13,258 nt of DNA from Verrucomicrobiaceae bacterium (GTDB taxonomy: Bacteria; Verrucomicrobiota; Verrucomicrobiia; Verrucomicrobiales; Verrucomicrobiaceae). Positions 5,736 through 12,859 of this stretch are shown piece after piece (positions within the stretch are counted from its first letter, which is position 1; each line of letters opens with the position of its first letter). The stretch spans positions 1-13,258 of the forward strand of contig CANHTV010000055.1 of assembly GCA_947463285.1 (NCBI GenBank), in the 5' to 3' direction. The notes below the pieces were generated by a model, which ran no database searches, was not told where the DNA came from, and saw only the letters and a list, made by a program, of their open reading frames with translations. Both the position numbers and the translations under genes were made by a program.

Positions 5736-5965
5736 GTGTTTAGTTTGGTTTTGGTGGCGATTGATTCGCCGCTGACCGCTAGGTGTTCAGCCGCTGTTTC
5801 TCCATGGGGTGTAGTGCCCATGTTATCGTCAGGATTAGACCCGCTATTTAAAGCTTTAGCGCCTAACAAATCAGAGCCATGCAGACACATGTGGTGATAT
5901 TGGGCAGCGGTCATGCCGAAGCCCTGTCGGTGGAGTTCGCTTTGAAATCTGAGTAGCGCGTTCAT
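5732..5965 (-). CDS. 77-residue uncharacterised protein
   Basis: The protein begins MNALLRFQSELHRQGFGMTA, continues AQYHHMCLHGSDLLGAKALN and then NPDDNMGTTPHGETAAEHLA. No signal peptide or membrane helix is visible. The region around HGSDLLGAKAL...NMGTTPHGETAAEHLA faintly recalls an ankyrin-type helix-turn-helix, but this is not a convincing match. Support for a real gene comes from motif copy 6, 34 nt upstream (the same spacing as for CsbD and Dps), and from the ATGA overlap with the fasciclin start. Against it, a degenerate motif copy lies inside it. I do not recognise the family. Confidence 0.5.
   Translation of the reverse strand: MNALLRFQSELHRQGFGMTAAQYHHMCLHGSDLLGAKALNSGSNPDDNMGTTPHGETAAEHLAVSGESIATKTKLNT
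5804..5819 (-). promoter_or_regulatory. Stress-regulon motif, degenerate copy 5 (fasciclin gene)
   Basis: The minus strand reads GGGCACTACACCCCATGG. The right half matches, but the left half is GGGC and lies 2 nt further away. It is 68 nt before the fasciclin start and inside the 77-residue frame (codons for MGTTPHG), so coding chance cannot be excluded. Confidence 0.4.
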
Positions 5966-5999
5966 AGTTCATGAGTTGCCGTGGCTGACTTTTCTTTCC

Positions 6000-6013
6000 A
6001 TGGGGTGTAACCC
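6000..6013 (-). promoter_or_regulatory. Stress-regulon motif, copy 6 (77-residue gene)
   Basis: The minus strand is an exact GGGTTACACCCCATGG, 34 nt before the 77-residue gene start. The hairpin at 6019-6041 that closes the upstream unit lies directly before it. Confidence 0.75.
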
Positions 6014-6018
6014 GAATC

Positions 6019-6041
6019 CCTGCCCAACAATCAAGGGCAGG
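6019..6041 (-). terminator. Hairpin at the end of the Dps operon
   Basis: CCTGCCC and GGGCAGG pair perfectly over 7 bp around a 9-nt loop that contains the stop codon of the acidic 74-residue protein (6031-6033). No T-tract follows, so termination would be inefficient or factor-dependent. It lies just upstream of motif copy 6. Confidence 0.45.
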
Positions 6042-6255
6042 TCTCTGTCGGATCTCCAGCCTGGGCAGCACCCGAAGGCTTGAGGACTTCGGAGATCATC
6101 ACTTCATGACCGTATCGGTCCGACGAGGAACCGAAGACGGCTCCCTCCTCAAGGTCGTCATCAAGATCCATCTCTTTCTGCGTCAGATCGACCTGGTCAG
6201 GCTGAGGCACAGGTTCAAGCTTGGTTCTGATGATAAACGTGTCGGCTGCTTTCAT
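6031..6255 (-). CDS. Acidic 74-residue uncharacterised protein
   Basis: The ATG at 6255 overlaps the TAA of the upstream lipoprotein gene (TAATG), a layout that favours translational re-initiation. The protein is soluble and strongly acidic in its middle (KEMDLDDDLEEGAVF), with no signal or membrane helix, and ends in PTETCP. I do not recognise a family. It is the last gene of the likely Dps-to-lipoprotein operon, and the hairpin at 6019-6041 follows. The coupled start is the main reason to believe that it is expressed. Confidence 0.6.
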   Translation of the reverse strand: MKAADTFIIRTKLEPVPQPDQVDLTQKEMDLDDDLEEGAVFGSSSDRYGHEVMISEVLKPSGAAQAGDPTETCP

Positions 6256-6665
6256 TACCGCAAGCTGTGTGGGGTGCGTGAGGAAGGAGGGCGAGAATTG
6301 AAAGGAACAGGTGTGGAAATATGAGTCCGACTGTTTCTGTCGTAGCCACTGCGCGGCGAGGAGGGACGGCTACCGTAATGCTGATGGGAGCCGCCGTAAT
6401 AATAACGGCCGTCGTAAAGATAACGGTTATTGTATGAGCGCCCTTGGTTATGATAACTACCGTTCTCGTAAATTCCGCCTGAATAATAAGTGCCATTGTA
6501 GAGGTAAGCACTGCCGACATAACCCGTGGGCAATGAGTTATATTGACGATAGCTGACACTGCCCGAGCCATAGCCTGGACCATAGGCGACATCGCCAGGG
6601 ACGACGCATGAGGTCATCGCCAGCACGGCAAAAGCAGAGAGAAAAAAGATGAAGGCAAGTTTCAT
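6255..6665 (-). CDS. Tyr/Gly/Ser-rich lipoprotein
   Basis: The 136-residue protein has a lipoprotein leader, MKLAFIFFLSAFAVLAMTSC, with the lipobox ending in Cys20. The mature part is low in complexity and rich in Tyr, Gly, Ser and Asn (PGYGSGSVSYRQY, YYSGGIYENGSYHNQGRSY, RYLYDGRYYYGGSHQHYG), then a basic Ser/Pro/Arg tail. It should be anchored in an outer or inner membrane. Tyr/Gly-rich lipoproteins of this style are common in Verrucomicrobia and Planctomycetes, but no function is known. It follows the baeRF-like gene by 49 nt and is coupled to the acidic protein. Confidence 0.75.
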   Translation of the reverse strand: MKLAFIFFLSAFAVLAMTSCVVPGDVAYGPGYGSGSVSYRQYNSLPTGYVGSAYLYNGTYYSGGIYENGSYHNQGRSYNNRYLYDGRYYYGGSHQHYGSRPSSPRSGYDRNSRTHISTPVPFNSRPPSSRTPHSLR

Positions 6666-6714
6666 ATATCAAGGGGTGGCGTTGTGTATTTTTTGAGGAG
6701 ACTGTTGTGAAAAT

Positions 6715-7143
6715 TTACCGAGAGAGGATGATCTCAGCGGTCTTCTTGAAATGCTCGCGGACGTGTGCGGCGATCTGTCGATCTGTCATTTTATCCGCAG
6801 GCTGCACATCCATGGCGACAGCCGTTGGAAGGTGCGCCTCTAGGTAGGTATGAAGATGCAACTTGGCTTCTCCGGGTCCGAAGATCAGCAGACGCTTAGC
6901 GCTGCTGATGATGCCTGTGATCTCTTCGTAGTATTGTTGCAACTGATGCGCAAACTTACGCTGAGTGACATCATCCGCCTCCACCTGGAGAGCCTCAAAT
7001 GGCACCATGGAGCGGGCACCTTCGCTTCGTCCAGGCTGTCGATCGGCATGAGAATGAATGATCCGTATTTCCGGGATCTCTCCGGCAGCCAGCACGATGA
7101 CCGCCCTACGTTGGTCGATCCATAATCCGATGTTTGTATTCAT
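6715..7143 (-). CDS. baeRF/eRF1-domain-1-like protein
   Basis: The 142-residue protein begins MNTNIGLWIDQRRAVIVLAA and has FGPGEAKLHLHTYLE (88-102) and the C-terminal DKMTDRQIAAHVREHF (117-132). This is the layout of bacterial homologues of archaeal/eukaryotic release-factor domains (baeRF families): a 'WID...AVIV' first strand, a central 'I.GPGEAK..L', and a 'K.TDRQIAA.VREHF' end. The catalytic GGQ of true release factors is absent. Roles in ribosome rescue or modification have been proposed for the group but are not proven. Its ATG overlaps the DUF892 stop as ATGA, so the two are coupled. Confidence 0.75.
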   Translation of the reverse strand: MNTNIGLWIDQRRAVIVLAAGEIPEIRIIHSHADRQPGRSEGARSMVPFEALQVEADDVTQRKFAHQLQQYYEEITGIISSAKRLLIFGPGEAKLHLHTYLEAHLPTAVAMDVQPADKMTDRQIAAHVREHFKKTAEIILSR

Positions 7144-7661
7144 AGTTTGGTTGTGGTTTTCAAGTCACTGATGACGGCCTCACTGAGTGCCTCAAGATTG
7201 CTGCGTGTTCGTGCCAACTCGGTCAGAGCTCGATTCGTGGCCTTGTCCTGATCTAGGATCTTTTGCAGAGTCTCGCCAACCTCGGGAAAACCGAGAACGA
7301 CCGCCCAATCGCGAAGACACCCATAAGAAGCGATCTCATAGTGCTCGATCTTCTGCACTGAGGCGATCAGTGCGGCATTGATGACAGGAAAGCCGCTGAA
7401 GGTCGCGATGATCTCATGGCTCTCATAGAGCAGGGCAATGGTGGCTTCGCTGGTCTTGCGGTTGACTTTTGCTCCTAGTTTTTCAAAGACGCCTTCGAGC
7501 TTGATGAGATGATCTTTCTTTTCCTCAAGGTGCTTTAAGATCGCCTCCTGCAAGACGGTGCAGGTTGCCGCTACGGCCATTTTTTCCAAGGCACCCACCA
7601 GCCGCGTCTCGGCATCATAGATCACTGCGAGCCGGTCATGGAAGAGCTTTTTGAGAGTCAT
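7140..7661 (-). CDS. DUF892/YciE-YciF-like ferritin-fold stress protein
   Basis: The 173 residues start MTLKKLFHDRLAVIYDAETR and continue as four long helices with the family pattern: 'L..IYDAE..L..AL.KMA', then 'HLEEKKDHLIKLEGVFEKLG', 'KIEHYEIASYGCLRDWA' and 'D...NRALTELA'. DUF892 proteins have a ferritin-like bundle with possible metal ligands such as Glu18, the 'EEKKDHL' Glu and His residues and the 'EHYE' set. YciE and YciF are E. coli members from a stress-induced operon. Length is normal (about 165-175). It lies 17 nt after the alcohol dehydrogenase gene and overlaps the baeRF-like gene. Confidence 0.88.
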   Translation of the reverse strand: MTLKKLFHDRLAVIYDAETRLVGALEKMAVAATCTVLQEAILKHLEEKKDHLIKLEGVFEKLGAKVNRKTSEATIALLYESHEIIATFSGFPVINAALIASVQKIEHYEIASYGCLRDWAVVLGFPEVGETLQKILDQDKATNRALTELARTRSNLEALSEAVISDLKTTTKL

Positions 7662-7678
7662 CGACTTGATATTGGCGG

Positions 7679-8719
7679 TTAGTTATTGGAGATGATTATT
7701 TTCAGAGCCTGCTCCTTGGCCGCATTGCCAAAGGTGTCGTAGGCACGGAGGATCTCGCTCAAAGGGAAGCGATGGGTGATGAGCCCACCGAGCATCAAAT
7801 GCCCGGCCATCACGGCCTTCAGCAGCTGTGGCGTGGTCACGGTATCGACCAGTCTTGTGGTGATGGTGATGTTCCTGGCCCAGAGTTCTTGCAGTCGCAA
7901 AACCACGCTTTCCCCATGCACACCCACGTTGGCAATGTGGCCTCCGGCAGCAACGATGGATTGGCAGATGTCAAAGGTGACCGGCATTCCGACGGCTTCA
8001 ATGACGACGTCCACGCCTTGTCCCTGCGTGATCGCGAGCACTTTTTCGATGGCACTGGCTGAAGTGCCATTGACCAGGGCAGTGGCCCCAAGATGCCTGG
8101 CGACAGCGAGGCGATGATCATCGGGATCAATCATGAAGATACTCGCTGGAGCATAAAACTGAGCCGTCAAAAGCGCCGCCAGCCCGATGGGACCAGCACC
8201 GACGATGGCCACCGTATCGCCAGGCTTCACACAGCCATTGAGCACACCGCATTCATATCCTGTGGGCAGGATGTCACTGAGCATGACCATGCTTTCGACA
8301 TCAGCCCCGACAGGGATGGGATGCAGGCTGTTGCTTGCATGAGGGATGCGCACATACTCGGCCTGTGTGCCGTCAATGGTATTGCCTAAAATCCAACCAC
8401 CTTCCCGGCAATGGGAATACATGCCGCGACGGCAATAATCACACTTGGCACAGGAGGTGATGCAGGAGATCAGCACCAGATCACCCACATTATAACCACT
8501 GACAGCCGAGCCCAGTTCCTCGATGAATCCGATGCCTTCATGGCCGAGCACACGGCCTTCAGCCACGGTTGGCACGTGACCTTTGAGGATGTGCAGGTCA
8601 GTGCCGCAGATGGTGGTTTTACTGATGCGGATGATGGCATCGGTGACTTCTTGAAGAGCAGGCTTCGGTCTGTCTTCCAAGCTTTTTCTGCCGGGGCCAT
8701 GATAGACGAGAGCATTCAT
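7679..8719 (-). CDS. Zinc-dependent (secondary) alcohol dehydrogenase, MDR family
   Basis: The 346-residue protein is a complete medium-chain dehydrogenase. Likely catalytic zinc ligands are Cys38 (ICGTD), His60-Glu61 (LGHEGIG) and Asp149 (LSDILPTG), the set seen in Thermoanaerobacter-type secondary alcohol dehydrogenases. Four structural-zinc cysteines are also present at 90, 93, 96 and 104 (SCAKCDYCRRGMYSHC). The Rossmann motif is VGAGPIGL (173-180), followed by an acidic residue in MIDPDDHR, compatible with NAD(H). It should interconvert small secondary alcohols or aldehydes and ketones. It lies between Dps and DUF892 in what looks like one transcript, suggesting detoxification of reactive carbonyls under stress; that role is inferred. 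Confidence 0.92.
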   Translation of the reverse strand: MNALVYHGPGRKSLEDRPKPALQEVTDAIIRISKTTICGTDLHILKGHVPTVAEGRVLGHEGIGFIEELGSAVSGYNVGDLVLISCITSCAKCDYCRRGMYSHCREGGWILGNTIDGTQAEYVRIPHASNSLHPIPVGADVESMVMLSDILPTGYECGVLNGCVKPGDTVAIVGAGPIGLAALLTAQFYAPASIFMIDPDDHRLAVARHLGATALVNGTSASAIEKVLAITQGQGVDVVIEAVGMPVTFDICQSIVAAGGHIANVGVHGESVVLRLQELWARNITITTRLVDTVTTPQLLKAVMAGHLMLGGLITHRFPLSEILRAYDTFGNAAKEQALKIIISNN

Positions 8720-8749
8720 GAGATGATTGGGATTCCAGGGATTGACGAC

Positions 8750-9244
8750 TCAATGTTCCGCTTGTTCATGGGCCTCCACGAACCACAGATTGCCATCGGC
8801 ATGGCGCGAGATTTCAGTGAGGATGTCGGCGGTATCCACGTCGCCAAGTTGGGCGCAGAGCTCGACGCCTTTGCGCACCAGTTCACTGAAGAAAGCGATG
8901 CCGTGTGCCAGTTCGGCGATGTGCTTGCTGGCTCTGGAAATATCCAGCGAATACTCCGGCATACAGGACCTCTTGGCAGCGACTCGAATGGTACCTTCAG
9001 CCACGCCACCAAGCTGCACAATGCGCTCGGCGATGCCATCCACATAGCTAGACGTGTCGGTGAAGACTTTATCAAAGAGGCCATGCAGGGCGATGAAGTT
9101 TGGTCCCTTCACATTCCAATGGGCTTGCTTGGCCTGCATCATTAGGTCAATCGAGTCCGCCAGGCGCTCTTGGAGCACAGTGACGATCTCGATGCGTGTT
9201 TTTTCCGGGAGGCTGTTTCGTGTGTGGGTCAGTTTGATTTTCAT
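8750..9244 (-). CDS. dps: Dps, ferritin-like DNA-protection protein
   Basis: The start at 9244 gives 164 residues, MKIKLTHTRNSLPEKTRIEI onward; a GTG/ATG further up (9265) is possible but leaves less room after the motif. The Dps ferroxidase signature is intact: AHWNVKGPNFIALHGLFDKV, with His43 in HWNVKG, His54-region LHGLFD, and Asp and Glu in YVDGIAERIVQLGG. Dps dodecamers oxidise Fe(II) with peroxide, store iron and may coat DNA. The N-terminal tail has a few basic residues. Motif copy 7 is 36 nt upstream. The gene heads a run of closely spaced genes: ADH (30 nt), DUF892 (17 nt), baeRF (overlap). Confidence 0.95.
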   Translation of the reverse strand: MKIKLTHTRNSLPEKTRIEIVTVLQERLADSIDLMMQAKQAHWNVKGPNFIALHGLFDKVFTDTSSYVDGIAERIVQLGGVAEGTIRVAAKRSCMPEYSLDISRASKHIAELAHGIAFFSELVRKGVELCAQLGDVDTADILTEISRHADGNLWFVEAHEQAEH

Positions 9245-9280
9245 GCCCCCAGCGATAGCGCCCACGCTTGCCTTCCTGCC

Positions 9281-9296
9281 ATGGGGTCAGTACCCC
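9281..9296 (-). promoter_or_regulatory. Stress-regulon motif, copy 7 (Dps operon)
   Basis: The minus strand reads GGGGTACTGACCCCATGG, a perfect GGGGT/ACCCC inverted repeat with a 4-nt spacer. The spacer is one longer than in the other copies, but the CCCCATGG right half is kept. It is 36 nt before the Dps start and just after the ATPase stop (9301). Confidence 0.65.
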
Positions 9297-9300
9297 AATG

Positions 9301-11982
9301 TCACGCACGCCGAAACCTCAGCCACTTCTCGAGCTCGACGACGAGGAAAACGATCACGGCGGCGGCGATGACGCGGAGCCAGGCTCCGGTGGAGATTGGG
9401 GCGCTGTGGAAGAGCTGATTCAGCATCGGCACATGGGTGAAGGCGATCTGCGCGGCCAGCATGGTCAGCACTCCGGCGATGACCCAGCGGTTCGTGAAGA
9501 GGCCGAGCGAGAGCGCTGGGTGCTTCAGCGTGCGGCAGTTGAAGAGATACAAAATCTGCACCAGCACGACCACATTCACCACGACGGTACGGGCGGTGGC
9601 GAGGCCGGTGTTTTCCACGCGCAGCTCCCACAGGAAAAGCCCCAGGCCTCCAGCGACCATGTTGGAGGAAACGAGCCCGGATCGCACGATGAGCGCCAAG
9701 GGCAGCAGCGGCTGCTGAGTGGGACGCGGAGGGCGGTTCATCACGTAGTCCTCCTTGGGCTCAAAGGCCAGAGAGAGGCCGAGCACGGTATCCGTGAGAT
9801 TGATCCACAGCAGTTGCAGCGGTACGAGCGGCAGCGGCAGGCCAAACAGGATGGCGCTCAGCAGCATGAGCGATTCGCCGAGGTTTGTGGGGATGATCCA
9901 CACGATGAATTTGGTGAGGTTGTCATACACGCCGCGTCCTTCCTCCACAGCGGCCTCGATGCTGGCAAAGTTGTCGTCAGTGAGGATCATGGCGGCAGCG
10001 CCTTTTGCCACGTCGGTGCCGCTGATGCCCATGGCGACACCGATGTCCGCCTGCTTCAGCGCAGGCGCATCGTTTACGCCATCGCCGGTCATGGCGACGA
10101 CGTGGCCGCGTGCTTGCAGCGCTTGGACGAGCCGCAGCTTCTGCTCCGGTGCCACGCGGGCAAAGACGGTCGTCCGCTCGGCCACTTCAGGCAGGTCGGC
10201 GTCGGAGATTTTTTCCAAATCGCTGCCCGTGAGCGCGGCATCGCCTTTCAGGCCGATCTGCGTGGCAATGGCACGCGCGGTGATGAGGTGATCGCCTGTG
10301 ATCATTTTCACGGCGATGCCTGCTTTCGCAAAATGGGCGACGGAGGCGATGGCGGCGACGCGTGGCGGATCAATCATCCCCTGGAGACCCAGGAAGGTCA
10401 GATCTTTCGCGACGTGCGAGTGATCCAGCGTGTCGTGTGCCTTATCCACCTGGCGGCGCATCATCGCCAGCACACGCAGGCCGTGGGAGGCCATGGTGTC
10501 GGCGCTACGGAGAACGGCAGCTTTGTCGAGAGCGGTGGTTTGGCAATCATCACCAAGCACGTCAGTGCAACGGTCCAGCAGGCGCTCCAGGGCACCGACT
10601 TGGTAAATGACGCGCTCATCTTCATCCTCATGCAGCGTGGCGCGGAACATGTGCTCCGATTCAAAAGGGATCATGTCCACGCGGGGAGATTTGCTGTGGG
10701 CGGCACTGCGCTTCAGGCCTACTTTTTCAGCGGCGACGATGAGCGCGGCCTCGGTGGGATCTCCCTGCACGGCGCGGCGGCCTTCTTTGATCACGAGTTG
10801 GCTGTCATTGCACAGCAGGCCCGCGCGGAGGCACCCCTCCAGCGCCGCATGCTCCGCCCGTTTCACAGCGCGGCCATCGAGCTGCACTTCACCTTTGGCC
10901 TCATAGCCACTGCCGGTGACGGTGTAGAGTCTGCCACCTGCGAATACCTCCCGCACGGTCATTTGGTTCTCGGTGAGCGTGCCCGTTTTGTCTGCGCAGA
11001 TGATCGTGGTGCTGCCAAGCGTCTCCACGGCGGGCAGCTTGCGAATGATGGCCTGCCGCCGTGCCATGCGTGAGACGCCGATGGCCAAAACGATCGTCAC
11101 AGCGGCTGGCAAGCCTTCAGGGATGGCTCCGACTGCTAAAGCGACCGCCGCCATAAACATACCCTCTGGTTTTTCACCACGCAGCACACCCACGGCAAAA
11201 GTCAGCGCTGCGAGGCCCAGGATGACCCACAGCGCCATTTGGCTAAAGCGGGCGATTTGCTTCGTCAGCGGCGTTGTGAGCTCCGCAGCGCCGGCGATCA
11301 TGCCTGCGATGCGGCCTGTTTCCGTTTGATCGCCGATGAGGCACACAACGCCCTCCGCTTGGCCACTGGTGATGAAAGTGCCTGCAAAGGCCAGATTTGT
11401 ACGATCTGCCAGCTCGGTGCCTTCGGGCAAAACATCGACCTGTTTGGCCACGGGCAGTGATTCGCCTGTGAGAGCCGATTCATCCGCCTGGAGGCTGCGA
11501 ACCTCGATCAACCGCATGTCCGCTGGCACGCGATCACCGGACTGCAAAAGTACCACATCGCCCACGACGAGTGATTCGGACGCCACACGCTGTTTTTTGC
11601 CATCACGCCGCACGGTGGCCTCCGTGACAACCCTCTTTGCCAGCGCCTCGATAGCTGTTTCTGCCTTCGTTTCCTGCAAAAAGCCGACGATGGCGTTCAC
11701 GAGCACGATGGCACCAATCACCGCCGCATCCACCCACTCGCCGAGGAATGCGGTCACACCCACCGCGACCAGCATGATGTAAACGAGCGGTTGATGGAAC
11801 TGTTGGAGAAACTTCAGCCACGCCGGCGTGCCGCGTTTGGAGCTCATGCGGTTCGGTCCGCCTTCCGCATGCCTTTTCGACACTTCCACCGCATCGAGGC
11901 CTGTTTCCACTGAGACACCGAGGGAGCTTGCAGCTTCCTCGGCGGAGATAGAGTGCCCAGAGGTCAGTGGTGTCGTTTCCAT
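9301..11982 (-). CDS. P2-type cation-transporting ATPase (Ca2+/other cation)
   Basis: The intact 893-residue ATPase has all core motifs: a cation-ATPase N-domain (1-70), actuator LTGES (171-175), M4 IPEGLPAAV (287-295), phosphorylation site DKTGTLT with Asp331, PTEAAL (409-413), hinge TGDGVNDAP (632-640), and ten or so membrane helices. Cation-site residues include Asn700 and Glu703 in M5 (PTNLGES) and Asn728, Thr730 and Asp731 in M6 (WINLTDTVLGLSLAFEP). This is consistent with P2-type pumps for Ca2+ or related cations, but ion choice cannot be read from this. The nucleotide-binding KGAPE motif is replaced by QVGALE (461-466). It lies 30 nt downstream of the broken YihY gene. Confidence 0.93.
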   Translation of the reverse strand: METTPLTSGHSISAEEAASSLGVSVETGLDAVEVSKRHAEGGPNRMSSKRGTPAWLKFLQQFHQPLVYIMLVAVGVTAFLGEWVDAAVIGAIVLVNAIVGFLQETKAETAIEALAKRVVTEATVRRDGKKQRVASESLVVGDVVLLQSGDRVPADMRLIEVRSLQADESALTGESLPVAKQVDVLPEGTELADRTNLAFAGTFITSGQAEGVVCLIGDQTETGRIAGMIAGAAELTTPLTKQIARFSQMALWVILGLAALTFAVGVLRGEKPEGMFMAAVALAVGAIPEGLPAAVTIVLAIGVSRMARRQAIIRKLPAVETLGSTTIICADKTGTLTENQMTVREVFAGGRLYTVTGSGYEAKGEVQLDGRAVKRAEHAALEGCLRAGLLCNDSQLVIKEGRRAVQGDPTEAALIVAAEKVGLKRSAAHSKSPRVDMIPFESEHMFRATLHEDEDERVIYQVGALERLLDRCTDVLGDDCQTTALDKAAVLRSADTMASHGLRVLAMMRRQVDKAHDTLDHSHVAKDLTFLGLQGMIDPPRVAAIASVAHFAKAGIAVKMITGDHLITARAIATQIGLKGDAALTGSDLEKISDADLPEVAERTTVFARVAPEQKLRLVQALQARGHVVAMTGDGVNDAPALKQADIGVAMGISGTDVAKGAAAMILTDDNFASIEAAVEEGRGVYDNLTKFIVWIIPTNLGESLMLLSAILFGLPLPLVPLQLLWINLTDTVLGLSLAFEPKEDYVMNRPPRPTQQPLLPLALIVRSGLVSSNMVAGGLGLFLWELRVENTGLATARTVVVNVVVLVQILYLFNCRTLKHPALSLGLFTNRWVIAGVLTMLAAQIAFTHVPMLNQLFHSAPISTGAWLRVIAAAVIVFLVVELEKWLRFRRA

Positions 11983-12011
11983 GGTTTGTAGTTGTGGGCT
12001 TTCAAGTTCAT

Positions 12012-12043
12012 ATCACACCCCTTCTTTGTCCGCACGGTGTGAT
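12012..12043 (-). other. Hairpin at the end of the YihY gene
   Basis: ATCACACC (12012-12019) and GGTGTGAT (12036-12043) are perfect 8-bp inverted arms around a 16-nt loop. They include the stop codon of the YihY frame and lie 30 nt before the ATPase start. No T-run follows, so a regulatory or RNA-processing stem is as likely as a terminator. Confidence 0.4.
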
Positions 12044-12859
12044 CCGTAACGCAATGCATACACCCTTGTGAAGGCGGCACCAAAGAAGAGGATCTGCGCC
12101 GAATAAAACACCCACACCAAGATGATGATGAGAGAACCAGCCGCGCCGTAGCTGGAGGCGATGGCGCTGCGCCCCAAAGTAAAAGCCAAGCAGGAACCTA
12201 CCCACCTCAAAGAGCACAGCGGCGATCACCGCCCCCAGCCAGACATCCCGCCAAGCAATGCGGGCGTCAGGCACCATGCGGTAAATCAAAGCAAACAGCA
12301 TCGCGATCACCACCACGGAGATCATGGCATTGCCAAAGTTCCACGAGGTATCGAGCCCTGGGAACCTCGCATGCAGCCAGCCACCCGCAGCAGCAACAGC
12401 CGCAGAAAACAGGAACGAAACGAGCATGAGGAACCCCATGACGAAAACCATCGCGAATGAGAAGACACGCTCCTTCATCAGGATAAAAACCGGATGGCGC
12501 TTCGAGGACACGCCCCAGATTTGATTCAGGGATTCCTGAATCTCGCCAAACACACCGGAGGCACCAATGAGCAGCACCCCAAAGCCAATCAGCGTGCCGA
12601 GCACACTCGCATCTTCCGCGGCAGTTTGAGACAAAAATCATCTCCATCACCTCCGCACCTTCATTGCAGACGAAGTTCCTGAACTGGCCGACAATCTCCG
12701 CCTTCGCCGCCGTTCGCTCCGCCGCCATACTGACGATTGATAGCAAGCGGAGCAAGGGAGAAGACCGTGTAGAAGGAAAGCGCTGCGCCCATCTTAGTCA
12801 CGTGGAGCGCATCCCACTGGCGGAGGGTCTAACGGCAGGAGTGACAGGAGGTTATTCAT
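12013..12859 (-). pseudogene. YihY/UPF0761 (RNase BN-like) membrane protein, broken by four +1 frameshifts
   Basis: From ATG 12859 (Shine-Dalgarno AGGAGG) the family's sequence continues through five frame segments. They are MNNLLSLLPL / LRQWDALHVTKMGAALSFYT up to SLAPL / LSIVSMAAERTAAKAEIVGQ / SVLGTLIGFGVLLIGASGVF up to GRFLLGFYFG / RSAIASSYGAAGSL up to the terminal HRADKEGV. Shifts lie near 12830, 12745, 12640 (in a T5 run) and 12173 (in a G4 run). Each is one extra base; removing four bases leaves 843 nt, a 280-residue protein of normal length with its conserved membrane segments. UPF0761 members are inner-membrane proteins with a misapplied RNase BN name. As given, no functional protein is made. 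Confidence 0.85.

Noticed and set aside
5732..5965. Ankyrin-repeat protein call for the 77-residue frame
   Set aside because: Only a loose TTP...AAEHLA resemblance; helix pattern and repeat length do not fit.
8411..9145. Plus-strand open frame of 244 codons across the ADH and Dps genes
   Set aside because: It spans the complement of two unrelated conserved genes and their spacer, which marks it as chance openness.
3264..9296. Interpretation of the repeated GGGTTACACCCC motif as a CRISPR array or sigma-54 promoter
   Set aside because: Copies are scattered hundreds to thousands of bases apart without spacers of equal size, and the TGGCAC-N5-TTGC pattern is absent.
9268..11073. Long plus-strand open frame of 601 codons opposite the ATPase
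   Set aside because: It is antisense to an intact ATPase with all catalytic motifs, has His/Gly/Asp-rich shadow composition, no recognisable domain and no separate ribosome-binding site.
12267..12755. Stand-alone 162-codon protein rich in Cys and Arg
   Set aside because: Its N-terminal 45 residues are the YihY segment; the rest is out-of-frame translation after a +1 shift.
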